Shown one piece after another: positions 14,676 to 23,406 of a stretch of 50,881 nt of DNA. The notes beneath the pieces were generated by a model that had not been told where the DNA came from, ran no database searches, and worked only from the letters and a program-made list of their open reading frames with translations. The number at the start of each line of letters is the position of its first letter. Position 1 is the first letter of the stretch. Source of the DNA: Candidatus Bathyarchaeota archaeon (GTDB lineage Archaea; Thermoproteota; Bathyarchaeia; Bathyarchaeales; Bathycorpusculaceae); the NCBI GenBank assembly GCA_022865885.1, contig JALHSQ010000107.1, positions 1-50,881 of the forward strand, read 5' to 3'. The position numbers were made by a program, and so were the translations under genes.

Positions 14676-17474
14676 CTATGAATGTTTCAATTGCTTTCTA
14701 AGAGCTTCCTCGGCTTTTCTCACTGCGTCTGGCAGTTTATTAACATGTACGCCACCGCCTTGTGCGAAATTAGGTCTGCCGCCTCCGCCCCCGCCCAAGG
14801 CTGCTGATGCTTCATTGACCGCTGAACCGGAGTTTACTCCTTTCTCAACTGCTGTCTTCCCAGCCATGATCATTATTCGCGCATTTTTCCCATCCGATCC
14901 GAAGAAAAGTGCGACTGCTGCATCGTTTCCCTTCATTATCTCATTCGCTGTTTGAACCATGCGGTTGACGTCAATTGAATCTTGAAAATCCCGCTTTACA
15001 ACTCTCACTCCGCAGATCTCTTCAGTTTCCTCCAAAGCTTTCGTTCCTACACTCGCGCTTTCACGTGTCGCCAATTCCTTGATCAGTCTTCTTCTTTGTA
15101 CATTTGCTTCTTTCAGTTCCCTTATCAGCTTCTCGGCTGTTTGCTCCAGTTTCTCTAGTGACGAACTCAGTGTCCCAGCGACATTCACAAGCACCCGTTC
15201 ATTCTCTTGCACAGCTTTCAAGGCAGGAAGCCCGACAGAATACGTGAACCTTTCAACCCCGTCTTGAACTCTTTCAGTGTGAGTGATCTTAATGAATCCA
15301 ACTTCTCCCGTGTTCCTTAGGTGCGTCCCGGCACAGGCTTCAACATCCCAATCTCCAGCCCTCACGACACGGATTTCCTTACCTGGGACTGCTCCGCCCT
15401 GATAGAGCCGGAATCCATAACGATCCTCAGCTTCTCCACGGGGCATCCAAGTAGTTTCAACCGGAATGCTCTGCAGAATCGCTTGGTTTGCCAAGCTCTC
15501 GACTTTGTGTATCTCTTCCAAGGACAATCTGCGATAGTGGGAAATGTCAAGCCTAGAGCTTTCTGTGCCTTTTTGCGTGCCAAACTGCCAAACATGCTGC
15601 CCGAGTACACGTTTTGCCGCCCCGCCGATCACATGTGTTGCAGTGTGGTTCTTCATCAGATTGTATCGCTTTTCCCAGTTAATAATCCCCTTGACAACGG
15701 TTTCTTCCTTCAAAGGAGCAATATCTTTCACTATGTGAACAACAACTTTGCCAATCTTCTGAACGTCAACTACTCCGATTTTGTGAGTGTCTGTTATGAG
15801 GTAGCCATCGTCAGCTGGTTGTCCTCCTCCTTCAGGATAGAAGCATGTCTGATCAAGCACAACATACTTGCCTTTCAACACTTTAACGATTCGCGCTTTG
15901 AACTCTTTCATATATTGGTCTTGATAAAATAGCAGTTTTGTCTCTGGAATTTCCGAGACTGCATTTTTGAGCCACTCCTCGCGCTTGGTTTCTTCTTCAA
16001 CAGGTTTTGTAACTTGCATGTGTCTTTGAGCAATCAAAGCATAGAAGTTGTCTGGAATGTCAACTTTCAGGTTTTCTTTTTCACCCACCTGCTTAACGAT
16101 TTCAGGCGGCAGTCCATGTGAATCGTATAGTTCAGTCAGAGTTTCGATCGGAATCTCTTTCTTCTTCTCTGTCTTCAATTCGCTGGAGATACGCTTGACC
16201 AGTCCCTCGCCTCTACTGATAGTTTCCTCGAATTTTTCCTCTTCCACTTTGAGCATTTCCATGATTTCGCTTTGCATTACTTTCAGCTGAGGGAAATCCT
16301 TGGACCAATAATCGATCTGCATTTCCGCAATGTCATAGAGTTTATCAGAGATGCTGAGCATTTTCAGCAGTCTGTAGACTCGACGGAAAAGAAGCCTAGC
16401 CAGATAACCTTCTTGAATGTTTGACGGCACAACGCCCTCAGATAGTATGAAGCTTAGACACTTTGTGTGGTCTGCGACTGCAAAAGCATTTTCGATCGGA
16501 CGCAGGAATATATCTAGGTCTCTTACGGTTAACCCTACGAGTTCAGCTTCTTTCTTTCGGGTTACCGATCTGCTTGCCGTCTTGTCCAAGTTTACCAGAC
16601 CTGACACTCTGGCAACCTTGGTTAGCAGTTTGCCATCGATGTGGGTTAACCCAGCCATTTTGAGGATCTTGTCAAGTAAGTTGCCATAGATTGCATGGAA
16701 GCCGCTTGGCACACCCTGGGAAAGCCATGTGTAACGATCTATACCGTATCCAGTGTCAACCGTTCGTATTGGCAGCTTCACGAATTCGTCGTTGACGACT
16801 TTGAATTGCATGAAGACGAGAGTGGCAACCTCTAGTCCGCGAATGATGCATTCAACGTCAGGGCCAGCGTTGCCGCCGCCAATCCAGACGCCCTCTTTGT
16901 AGCTTATCTCTTCGGATTTCACGCCCAAATCCTTGGTTACCCATTCATGATGGTATCTTACGGTTTGATCTTTCCAGTAAACCTCGTTGTTAGGATAATT
17001 GAACGCGTGAGCGCCTCCCATCTCGAAAATTGTTAGGTGTCTGCCAAATGTTGGGCCCGTATTGTCTACGTCAACCATGCGAATACACGGCTGGGCAATG
17101 ACAAGAGGATTTGCAGGAGGCGGCGAGATTCCCTCTGTAACATATGGCTGAAAGTCAATGATGCTTGCATGGGTAAGATAGATGTCGTCTCGCCACCTTG
17201 CCACGACTGGATAGGGCTTGATGCGTGTATGTCCTTGTTTCTCAAAGAAGGTGAGAAAAGCTTCGCGCATTTCGTGCAGGTTATAGCTCTTTTTTGTAGG
17301 AGCATCGTCTATGAAGGTGTAGTTTGCACATCCTTCTGAAGTCGATTCTCCACAAGTTTCCTGACTCAGATTTTGCGTCCAGAAGTACTCTCTACATATG
17401 GGGCAGAGCTTTCTAACGTAACCTGCTTCTTTGAAGAATGGAAGACTGTATTCCTTTGCTGAGAACTTGTCCAA
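14676..17474 (-). CDS. alaS: Alanyl-tRNA synthetase (archaeal type)
   Basis: 932 aa. Class II synthetase for tRNA-Ala. The N-terminus begins with the archaeal zinc-containing extension (Cys-Pro-Ile-Cys near residue 20, later Cys-Gly and Cys), then the class II catalytic core with the Thr-Arg-Ile-Lys-Pro-Tyr-Pro-Val-Val-Ala-Arg-Trp region. The editing domain carries Asn-His-Thr-Ala-Thr-His (about 607-612) and Cys-Ala-Gly-Thr-His (about 713-717), the metal ligands that clear mischarged Ser/Gly. The C-terminal C-Ala domain ends with a Gly-rich Gly-Gly-Gly-Gly-Gly-Gly-Arg-Pro-Asn. Only about 200 nt separate it from the next gene on the strand, leuS. No irregularities seen. Confidence 0.97.
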   Translation of the reverse strand: MDKFSAKEYSLPFFKEAGYVRKLCPICREYFWTQNLSQETCGESTSEGCANYTFIDDAPTKKSYNLHEMREAFLTFFEKQGHTRIKPYPVVARWRDDIYLTHASIIDFQPYVTEGISPPPANPLVIAQPCIRMVDVDNTGPTFGRHLTIFEMGGAHAFNYPNNEVYWKDQTVRYHHEWVTKDLGVKSEEISYKEGVWIGGGNAGPDVECIIRGLEVATLVFMQFKVVNDEFVKLPIRTVDTGYGIDRYTWLSQGVPSGFHAIYGNLLDKILKMAGLTHIDGKLLTKVARVSGLVNLDKTASRSVTRKKEAELVGLTVRDLDIFLRPIENAFAVADHTKCLSFILSEGVVPSNIQEGYLARLLFRRVYRLLKMLSISDKLYDIAEMQIDYWSKDFPQLKVMQSEIMEMLKVEEEKFEETISRGEGLVKRISSELKTEKKKEIPIETLTELYDSHGLPPEIVKQVGEKENLKVDIPDNFYALIAQRHMQVTKPVEEETKREEWLKNAVSEIPETKLLFYQDQYMKEFKARIVKVLKGKYVVLDQTCFYPEGGGQPADDGYLITDTHKIGVVDVQKIGKVVVHIVKDIAPLKEETVVKGIINWEKRYNLMKNHTATHVIGGAAKRVLGQHVWQFGTQKGTESSRLDISHYRRLSLEEIHKVESLANQAILQSIPVETTWMPRGEAEDRYGFRLYQGGAVPGKEIRVVRAGDWDVEACAGTHLRNTGEVGFIKITHTERVQDGVERFTYSVGLPALKAVQENERVLVNVAGTLSSSLEKLEQTAEKLIRELKEANVQRRRLIKELATRESASVGTKALEETEEICGVRVVKRDFQDSIDVNRMVQTANEIMKGNDAAVALFFGSDGKNARIMIMAGKTAVEKGVNSGSAVNEASAALGGGGGGRPNFAQGGGVHVNKLPDAVRKAEEALRKQLKHS

Positions 17475-17550
17475 TTCTGTTCGCTCCGATAATCAGATAA
17501 TTCTGGAGTTTTTAGAAAACTAAACGTCTTCGCGAATTTAAACTATTTTG

Positions 17551-17859
17551 CTAACCGACTTTGAAGCCGGGCACGAGACCCGCAATGAGACTTGCAGCGA
17601 ATGGTAGAAGAGAGATTGCACTGACAAGCCATGAGAATGCCGATCCCAGCAAGCCAGATGAACCAGCTAGCCAATCCCAGAGTGCACCGTAATTAATGCT
17701 AATTATTCCCTGCGTGCTCAAATAAATCAAAGCAACCAAGAACAAACCTATGATAATGGCTACGAGCTTGCTTATCTTTTTGATTGCATATCCAACTATG
17801 AAACCGCCTATTCCTCCAGTGCCGAGTTGAAAACCCAACGACGGCAAAATATCGCTCAC
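17551..17859 (-). CDS. FUN14 family membrane protein
   Basis: 102 aa. The N-terminal Leu-Gly-Thr-Gly-Gly-Ile-Gly-Gly-Phe-Ile-Val-Gly-Tyr-Ala-Ile-Lys-Lys and the following hydrophobic segment match the FUN14 signature (a Gly-rich first helix, Lys-Lys loop, then a second helix). A third hydrophobic segment forms the C-terminus. The family is widespread in archaea and related to eukaryotic FUNDC1, but its archaeal function is not established. A strong start is not visible; the ATG at 17859 follows a weakly purine-rich leader. It lies 76 nt upstream of alaS on the same strand and is divergent from the small gene at 17975. Confidence 0.82.
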   Translation of the reverse strand: MSDILPSLGFQLGTGGIGGFIVGYAIKKISKLVAIIIGLFLVALIYLSTQGIISINYGALWDWLAGSSGLLGSAFSWLVSAISLLPFAASLIAGLVPGFKVG

Positions 17860-17974
17860 TCATATCGCTCCTACCCATGCTATCGCAAGTTTGATTTAAA
17901 TGCGTTTTGTTCATAAGATAACAACACGCGTCGCATCATGGAGGTGAGGATCTACGGATCTGCTTGAGATCTAC

Positions 17975-18199
17975 TTGCTGAACATCATACTCACGTTAGG
18001 CATGTTCGTCGTGTTGGTCTTTCGCGCATGGATTGAGCTGAAAAATTACCGGATGATGTGGAAGGAGCTGGAATGGCGGCAGACGTATCAAACTATGGGA
18101 CGCATACTTAAAGCTGAAAAAGACGTGTTCTCCAAAGTGGAGGGCGGCGACGAACTGTATCAGCTTTTGTGCGAAGTATTCAAGGTCAACGACAAATAA
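17975..18199 (+). CDS. Small single-pass membrane protein; start uncertain
   Basis: 74 codons if begun at the TTG at 17975. One N-terminal transmembrane helix (Ile-Ile-Leu-Thr-Leu-Gly-Met-Phe-Val-Val-Leu-Val-Phe), then an Arg/Glu-rich amphipathic helix. The start is odd: GGAGGTGAGG at 17940-17949 is an excellent Shine-Dalgarno, but no in-frame start lies at normal distance. An ATG at 17938 runs into TGA after nine codons, and removing one nucleotide near 17963 would join it to this frame. Either a non-standard start, a frameshift or a sequence error applies. Function unknown. Stop codon abuts convergent tiaS. Confidence 0.55.
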   Translation: MLNIILTLGMFVVLVFRAWIELKNYRMMWKELEWRQTYQTMGRILKAEKDVFSKVEGGDELYQLLCEVFKVNDK

Positions 18200-18200
18200 C

Positions 18201-19538
18201 CTAAGGAACATGCCAGCAGCTAATCAAATTGACAGGCTCACAGCGTTTCTCCATTCCGTATCGTCTAAATGGCTTGGTCAAATGCCTCTGAGACCTTGAC
18301 GAAGCAATATATAAGCCAACACATATTCTCCGTTTCTCTCTGATCTCAGTCTTGCCAAGCTCAACATACCTCGAGCGACATTTCTCACACCTGAAACCCT
18401 TATTCTTACCCATTGATTTCAATCGCCTGCCACAACTCGGACAAACAGGGTTACTATAGGAGTTTTTCTGTGCAAGTTCAAGAACGCGGATTTTCTCAAG
18501 GTTTATCGTTAAAGGCTTATCTTGACAAGCAGGGCGGACGCCACCATAAACCTCCAACTTGTCGCCTATAATAAGTTCCCGCGCAATCTTGCGGAGAACT
18601 CCTGTGGGTTCATAGGCCGCACAGTCCACTTGTGCAATTCCGTCATCTACCGAGAAGATAACGTGCCTCAGAGGAATTATTCTGGGGTTTGATGATACCC
18701 TTCCTCTCGCAATCACGGAGTTGAATTGCTCTGCTTGGCTCAAATCATGAATTCGCTTGAGATGGGCATCTGTACCTTGATTCGTGCGGAAGATGACCCA
18801 TCTCTCCACAGGTTCAGCATGTTTGATCAATTCAAACGCCTTCTTCACTATTCTCGGAGTTTCACCTCTGATGCCGAAGAGAATTGGATCCGATCCTCTA
18901 GGCGTTATTATGACTCTTTCCTTTTCCATGTCAACATTGTTGAACGTGTATGGTTCCGTTTCCTTATCCATTTCAAATATTGACGCTTCATCCACTTTTC
19001 GTTTCAAACCATAGTTCTCTTTGACGCGATACGCAATGATCTCATAAGTATGATCCTCCCGAAGTGTCTCACCGATTGCCGCAAGACCACCTATGATTCC
19101 ACGGCCGTTCTTGAAGCCGATGGCTTCAACCTTGAACTTGGCCAAGAGTTTCAACGCATCCTTAAGAGTCACAATTCTACTGACTGTGTTCTTCGCAAAA
19201 ACCTCAATCTCCTTCGGAACCTTGCCCCGTTCAAGAAAGACGATGCCTGGATCCGTGCCTTCAGATTCCAGATCAGCGTGCTTCTCCACCGTGCTTGTAA
19301 CCGTGTCTTTGATTTTTTCTTCAAGACCATTGTCATGGTTTATCCTTAAACATAAGGCCCCGTTCCCCCTAGTTTTCCACGGCACATTCGGGTTTAACCT
19401 GACCAAGTTTGGATAATCAATGAATTCGACGCCCAGATTGGCAAGTTTTTCCACCAGTAGTGCCGCAATGTATGTGGTGCATCCCTTTCTTGTCGAATCT
19501 GTATCATCCAAACCTATGTGTAATGTTTTCTTAACCAT
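18201..19538 (-). CDS. tiaS: tRNA(Ile2) 2-agmatinylcytidine synthetase TiaS
   Basis: 445 aa. TiaS attaches agmatine to C34 of tRNA-Ile(CAU), so that the tRNA reads AUA rather than AUG; it is essential for archaeal decoding. The N-terminal His-Ile-Gly-Leu-Asp-Asp-Thr-Asp-Ser-Thr-Arg-Lys-Gly-Cys-Thr-Thr is the diagnostic motif of the family. A central ferredoxin-like and OB-fold region follows, and a C-terminal zinc ribbon (Cys-Pro-Ser-Cys ... Cys-Glu-Lys-Cys) precedes the tail Arg-His-Leu-Thr-Lys-Pro. The start is the ATG at 19538. It is convergent with the small membrane gene at 17975, with one nucleotide between the two stop codons. Confidence 0.95.
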   Translation of the reverse strand: MVKKTLHIGLDDTDSTRKGCTTYIAALLVEKLANLGVEFIDYPNLVRLNPNVPWKTRGNGALCLRINHDNGLEEKIKDTVTSTVEKHADLESEGTDPGIVFLERGKVPKEIEVFAKNTVSRIVTLKDALKLLAKFKVEAIGFKNGRGIIGGLAAIGETLREDHTYEIIAYRVKENYGLKRKVDEASIFEMDKETEPYTFNNVDMEKERVIITPRGSDPILFGIRGETPRIVKKAFELIKHAEPVERWVIFRTNQGTDAHLKRIHDLSQAEQFNSVIARGRVSSNPRIIPLRHVIFSVDDGIAQVDCAAYEPTGVLRKIARELIIGDKLEVYGGVRPACQDKPLTINLEKIRVLELAQKNSYSNPVCPSCGRRLKSMGKNKGFRCEKCRSRYVELGKTEIREKRRICVGLYIASSRSQRHLTKPFRRYGMEKRCEPVNLISCWHVP

Positions 19539-19711
19539 TGAAGGAACCCATTCTCTGCTGAATCAGAGACCAAAAGATGCGTTATAAAAGGTTGTTCATA
19601 ATCAAGGGAGTAGAATAGAGCGAATGCTTGGCCCTTTGCTTGGGCAAAATATGTGCGGTGTGAGGCTAGCATCAGTTCGTCCAATGGAAATGAGAAAAAA
19701 GCGGAAAGTTG

Positions 19712-19963
19712 TTACTTGCGCCCGCCTGCAATTTCTTCGACAACTATCATTGTCAGAGTTGATCTAACCTTGTCAAGTCTTCTAACACGCCAAGTCACAG
19801 TTTCCTTCAGCTTGTCCATTGTGTCTGCTTTGACCCGTGCGATTATGTCGTAGACTCCGTAAACAGCGAATGCTTCGTCTACTCCTTCTACCTTTTTCAG
19901 ATCTTTCAGCACATCTGCTTCTGAGCCTATTTCAGTGTTTATCAACACGAATGCTGTTGGCAT
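19712..19963 (-). CDS. Lrp/AsnC ligand-binding (RAM) domain protein, no HTH
   Basis: 83 aa from the ATG at 19963, chosen because GGAG lies 6 nt upstream; in-frame GTG 19975 and ATG 19969 are alternatives. The whole protein is a RAM/AsnC_trans_reg domain: Ala-Phe-Val-Leu-Ile-Asn-Thr at the start, Val-Asp-Glu-Ala-Phe-Ala-Val-Tyr-Gly-Val-Tyr-Asp-Ile-Ile-Ala-Arg-Val in the middle, and Val-Arg-Ser-Thr-Leu-Thr-Met-Ile-Val-Val near the end. There is no helix-turn-helix. Such stand-alone domains bind amino acids and may modulate full Lrp regulators by mixed oligomers; that role here is inference. Divergent from nnr. Confidence 0.85.
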   Translation of the reverse strand: MPTAFVLINTEIGSEADVLKDLKKVEGVDEAFAVYGVYDIIARVKADTMDKLKETVTWRVRRLDKVRSTLTMIVVEEIAGGRK

Positions 19964-20122
19964 TTGCATCTCCACGTTTAGTGTTTATTTCTGAGCATTA
20001 AAATACTTTGCTGCATGTTGCAGACAACTTGTTTGAGACACCGTGCCTCCATCAACATTCAGTCTAGAGTATTATGGATACGCTTATCTTCTGTTTTCAA
20101 CCACTAGAATTGGGCTCTAGAT

Positions 20123-21673
20123 ATGCGGGCAAAGATCGAGGAAAGAGACGACATAACAAGTCGCGAGATGCATGCCCTGGAACTTAACGCAGAGTATTTT
20201 GGGGTTTCTAGGCTCATTTTGATGGAGAATGCCGGTCGCAGTGTAGCACTGGAGATTGCATCAAGATTCACAGTAACGGATACAGTTGCGATCTTCTGCG
20301 GTCTAGGTGGAAACGGTGGCGACGGCTTTGTTGCGGCTCGACATCTTTCCTCATTGGGCTTCAAGGTCGCAGTGGTTCTTGCTGGAAAAGGCAAGGAAAT
20401 CTCGGATAGGGCCGCCATTGAGAACTGGACAGCACTTCGGAGCCTGAGAGAAGCAGTGTCAATCTATGAAGTCTATGACAGCACTTTGATACCTGATATA
20501 AAAGCAAAGATAGTCGTAGATGCATTACTCGGGACAGGCGCAAAGGGAAAGCTAAGACCGCCTATTCTGCAACTCGTCAGGAAAGCTAACAGTATGAATG
20601 CTTTTCGGGTGGCAGTAGATGCTCCTACAGGCGTCGACTCTGATACCGGCGAAGTTCTGAATGAAGCAGTGAAAGCTGATTTGACAATAACCTTCTACAA
20701 GATCAAGGAAGGATTAGGAAACTCGAAGGAGTATTCAGGTGAGTTGATCGTAAAGGACATAGGTTTGCCCGAAGAATTCGCGAAGTTTGCAGGTCCAGGC
20801 GATGTTTCTATGGTCGTGAACCCACGCCCGAAGGAGTCACATAAGGGAGACTTCGGACGTTTGCTAGTCATAGGTGGAAGCGAAACATTCTCAGGCGCCC
20901 CGGCGTTGGTAGCCCTTGGCGCAATGCGCACTGGAGTCGATCTGGTATATGTCGCTGCCCCAAGAAGAACCGCTGAAGCAATTTCCAGCATGGCACCGGA
21001 TCTGATTGCGATAAAATTGGAAGGAGAACACTTCAACCCAGACAATGTGTCTGAACTGAAACCGTATATAGCAAAGGCAGATGCCGTTGTTTTGGGTCCA
21101 GGGCTTGGTTTGCATCCTAAGACTGAAGAAGCGGTCAATGCTTTGGTTAAGCTTGTTGAAGATTCAGCGAAACCCTTGCTCTTGGATGCAGATGGGCTGA
21201 AGGCTTTTTCCAGATTCAAGAGAAAGCTGAGGGTTCCTCTGGTGTTGACGCCGCATGCTGGCGAGTACGCCATTTTGACAGGCAAAGTACTGCCAGAGGG
21301 CTTGAATGAGAAGACTGCGGACGTCCAGAGAACCGCGCAGACCTTAGGAGCAGTTGTACTATTGAAGGGAGCTACAGACATTATCTGTGATGGCCAGAAG
21401 GTCAAATTCAATTTCACGGGAAATCCAGGCATGACAGTTGGCGGAACAGGTGACGTTCTTTCAGGAATTGTTGGTGCTTTGCTCGCTCAGAGAATCGATC
21501 CGTTTGAAGCGGCTACAGCTGGGGCATTTGTCAATGGTGCCGCAGGAGACTTTGTCTTCGAAGAGAAGGGCTTTCACATGGTTGCAACCGATCTCATCGA
21601 CTGGATTCCGAAGGTTCTGAACGATCCCATGAGCCACCTGAAGGTGCGAAAAACAAGTGCAAAAGCAAGTTAG
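20123..21673 (+). CDS. nnr: Bifunctional NAD(P)HX epimerase / ADP-dependent dehydratase
   Basis: 516 aa. It repairs hydrated NADH and NADPH. The N-terminal half (about 1-215) is the YjeF_N epimerase with Gly-Leu-Gly-Gly-Asn-Gly-Gly-Asp-Gly-Phe-Val-Ala-Ala-Arg and the Asp-Ala-Pro-Thr-Gly-Val-Asp turn. The C-terminal half (about 235-505) is the ribokinase-like dehydratase with Gly-Gly-Ser-Glu-Thr-Phe-Ser-Gly-Ala-Pro, Leu-Thr-Pro-His-Ala-Gly-Glu and Gly-Gly-Thr-Gly-Asp-Val-Leu-Ser-Gly. The fusion is common in prokaryotes. The last 17 nt overlap the tsr3-like gene, so the two are probably one transcript. Confidence 0.95.
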   Translation: MRAKIEERDDITSREMHALELNAEYFGVSRLILMENAGRSVALEIASRFTVTDTVAIFCGLGGNGGDGFVAARHLSSLGFKVAVVLAGKGKEISDRAAIENWTALRSLREAVSIYEVYDSTLIPDIKAKIVVDALLGTGAKGKLRPPILQLVRKANSMNAFRVAVDAPTGVDSDTGEVLNEAVKADLTITFYKIKEGLGNSKEYSGELIVKDIGLPEEFAKFAGPGDVSMVVNPRPKESHKGDFGRLLVIGGSETFSGAPALVALGAMRTGVDLVYVAAPRRTAEAISSMAPDLIAIKLEGEHFNPDNVSELKPYIAKADAVVLGPGLGLHPKTEEAVNALVKLVEDSAKPLLLDADGLKAFSRFKRKLRVPLVLTPHAGEYAILTGKVLPEGLNEKTADVQRTAQTLGAVVLLKGATDIICDGQKVKFNFTGNPGMTVGGTGDVLSGIVGALLAQRIDPFEAATAGAFVNGAAGDFVFEEKGFHMVATDLIDWIPKVLNDPMSHLKVRKTSAKAS

Positions 21674-22193
21674 AATAGTCATCTACCACGCTCGACAATG
21701 TGACCCCAAAAAATGCACGGCTCTAAAGCTTCATCGCCACGGGTTCGTTCGACTGGTTCCCAAAATGAGGTTTCTTCCAAAGAGGGCTGTAGTGCTTAAC
21801 CCCTTCTCAGAAATTGCGCTTTCTCCTAATGACGGCAAGCGTATAGAAGACCATGGTCTGGTCGCTCTTGATTGCAGTTGGGAACATGCTCAAGAAGTGC
21901 TGTTGGGACATGTTAGAGGAACCTCCCGCTGTTTGCCCTTTTTGATCGCAGGGAACCCAACCAACTTTGGCAAACCGACGAAGCTCTCTACTGTGGAGGC
22001 ATTAGCAGCTGCATTACATATCGCAGGCTTCAAAGAGGAAGCCGCTGACCTGCTTTCTATTTTCAAATGGGGACACACTTTCCTCGAGCTAAACATGGAA
22101 CGACTCGACGGCTACGCCAACGCCGACAACAGTAGCGAAGTAGTAGAACTGCAAAAACACTTTATGGAAAATACGGAAACAGCAAGAGCATGA
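21657..22193 (+). CDS. tsr3: Tsr3-like rRNA aminocarboxypropyltransferase (DUF367)
   Basis: 178 aa, overlapping nnr by 17 nt. Tsr3 transfers the aminocarboxypropyl group of SAM to a hypermodified pseudouridine or uridine in small-subunit rRNA late in ribosome assembly. Supporting motifs: Asp-Pro-Lys-Lys-Cys-Thr-Ala-Leu-Lys-Leu near the N-terminus, Val-Leu-Asn-Pro-Phe-Ser-Glu, Leu-Asp-Cys-Ser-Trp-Glu near residue 73, and Ala-Gly-Asn-Pro-Thr-Asn-Phe-Gly-Lys-Pro ... Leu-Ser-Thr-Val-Glu-Ala-Leu-Ala-Ala-Ala-Leu around 102-120. The length is normal for the archaeal family. The internal ATG could serve if translation is not coupled to nnr, but the N-terminal strand argues for 21657. Confidence 0.93.
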   Translation: MQKQVRIVIYHARQCDPKKCTALKLHRHGFVRLVPKMRFLPKRAVVLNPFSEIALSPNDGKRIEDHGLVALDCSWEHAQEVLLGHVRGTSRCLPFLIAGNPTNFGKPTKLSTVEALAAALHIAGFKEEAADLLSIFKWGHTFLELNMERLDGYANADNSSEVVELQKHFMENTETARA

Positions 22194-22519
22194 CATCAAA
22201 CAATGCTGAATTCCATGTTGGAAAAACAAGAATTCTCTTAATCAAAAGGGACATAACGGAGAGAGAAAACCGGTGCTATTGTTAATGCGAATAATCCAAC
22301 TCTCATGGAAGGCGGCGACGTAGACGGTGCAATTCACTTTTGTACTAGCCTAATGGGTCTAGTTTTTGTTTTGAGGCTCCAGTTCCGATGAAGTTTGATA
22401 ATGTAGCACGCAAGACTCTGTTGATTGGCACTGATTCTACTATTTTCCTTGCGTTAATTCTTAAATCATGAAACAGTGCAAAGGCAACGAGCCGACAAAA
22501 AGGCTCATCAGGCGATTGC
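22194..22519. other. Intergenic stretch, nothing convincing
   Basis: About 325 nt between tsr3 and the split wHTH-like gene. No supported gene on either strand; the only sizeable frame (leftward, 22345-22569) overlaps the real downstream gene antisense and has no ribosome binding site. Confidence 0.5.
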
Positions 22520-22865
22520 ATGGACATAGAGAAGGAAATCATTTCATACTTGGTCAAGTATGGAAACACTAGAGAAAGCAGTATGAAAGACTATGAAACA
22601 CACGTGTTCAACTACTCTCCAAGGGATATGAAGAAAATCAGATCGAATGGTAATAAGAGGCAAAATTCACCATATTGTCCATAACAAGCTCAGGCCACCT
22701 AAAGTTTACCTTAGTTTAGAGGAACCATTCCTTCCTGGGGTTCAAAGAAAGCTTGTCGAACTCGATGCTCTGGGAATTCTTGCTGACGAAAGTCTGGAGA
22801 AGATTCTTGAAAAAGCTGCAGCAATTGCGGACCGGAAAGTCAAAGAAATGGAGCCTGAAGAATAA
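22520..22865 (+). pseudogene. wHTH-like small protein interrupted by a one-nucleotide frameshift
   Basis: Two overlapping frames together read like one protein. ATG 22520 gives 54 codons; its first ~46 residues include Ile-Ile-Ser-Tyr-Leu-Val-Lys-Tyr-Gly and Tyr-Ser-Pro-Arg-Asp-Met-Lys-Lys-Ile. The frame starting at ATG 22647 continues with Met-Val-Ile-Arg-Gly-Lys-Ile-His-His-Ile-Val-His-Asn-Lys-Leu-Arg-Pro-Pro, the wing-like end of a small archaeal DNA-binding domain, then a helical tail. Deleting one base near 22646 fuses them without a gap (about 114 aa). It may be a sequencing error, a real inactivation or +1 frameshifting. If not fused, the 72-codon second frame could be expressed alone. 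Confidence 0.6.
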
Positions 22866-22935
22866 CAATTCTGATTCATTCAAGCCGCGTCAGCCAATTC
22901 TGGTTCCTAATTCTCTTAAGACTAAACATAGGTGC

Positions 22936-23406
22936 TTATCTTTCCCTTCTTAGAAAATCGCCTATGTCCAAAACATTTTTTATGATGACCCTGTGCAAGT
23001 TGCTTTCATCAGCGATGTTGCGCAGTATTCTGCCAAAGCCCAAGCATTCCTCACGTTGGTTCATGATTAACGTGTAATTACCTTCGCTTCCTGAGCCGAC
23101 TATGTTTGTTATTCCTTGTTTGAACACGTCTCTTCCACAGATGAAAAGCCACTCTGTTTTCTCGTCAACAGTTATCTTGTTTGCGTTTCCCATGGCGATC
23201 AGTGAGAGCAGATTGAAGCTTGGAAAGAAATGGTTCTTTTTGATTTTTCCAAGATATGTTCCAGCGTAGTAGAAGTCCTCAGATAGTATCTTCTTCATGC
23301 TTTTGTTTAGAAGAAAGAACCTGTTACTCTTCCTGATGACAAGGCTCTCATCTAATCTTGTATGTGCGTTGAATTGACCTATGAAATCGTATACCAGCTT
23401 TAACAT
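22936..23406 (-). CDS. PUA-domain protein related to NIP7
   Basis: 156 aa from the ATG at 23406; an open frame extends upstream but its first ~70 codons run antisense-free over the methyltransferase gene and have no coding character. The C-terminal half is a PUA RNA-binding domain: Glu-Trp-Leu-Phe-Ile-Cys-Gly-Arg-Asp-Val-Phe, then Gly-Asn-Tyr-Thr-Leu-Ile-Met-Asn-Gln and Cys-Leu-Gly-Phe-Gly-Arg-Ile. Archaeal NIP7/PUA proteins assist ribosome assembly or tRNA/rRNA modification. The start overlaps the stop of the m5C methyltransferase by 7 nt (ATGTTAA context), indicating translational coupling and a joint role in RNA maturation. Confidence 0.85.
   Translation of the reverse strand: MLKLVYDFIGQFNAHTRLDESLVIRKSNRFFLLNKSMKKILSEDFYYAGTYLGKIKKNHFFPSFNLLSLIAMGNANKITVDEKTEWLFICGRDVFKQGITNIVGSGSEGNYTLIMNQREECLGFGRILRNIADESNLHRVIIKNVLDIGDFLRRER

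Noticed and set aside
22345-22569. Leftward frame near the split wHTH gene
   Set aside because: Antisense to the real gene, no ribosome binding site.
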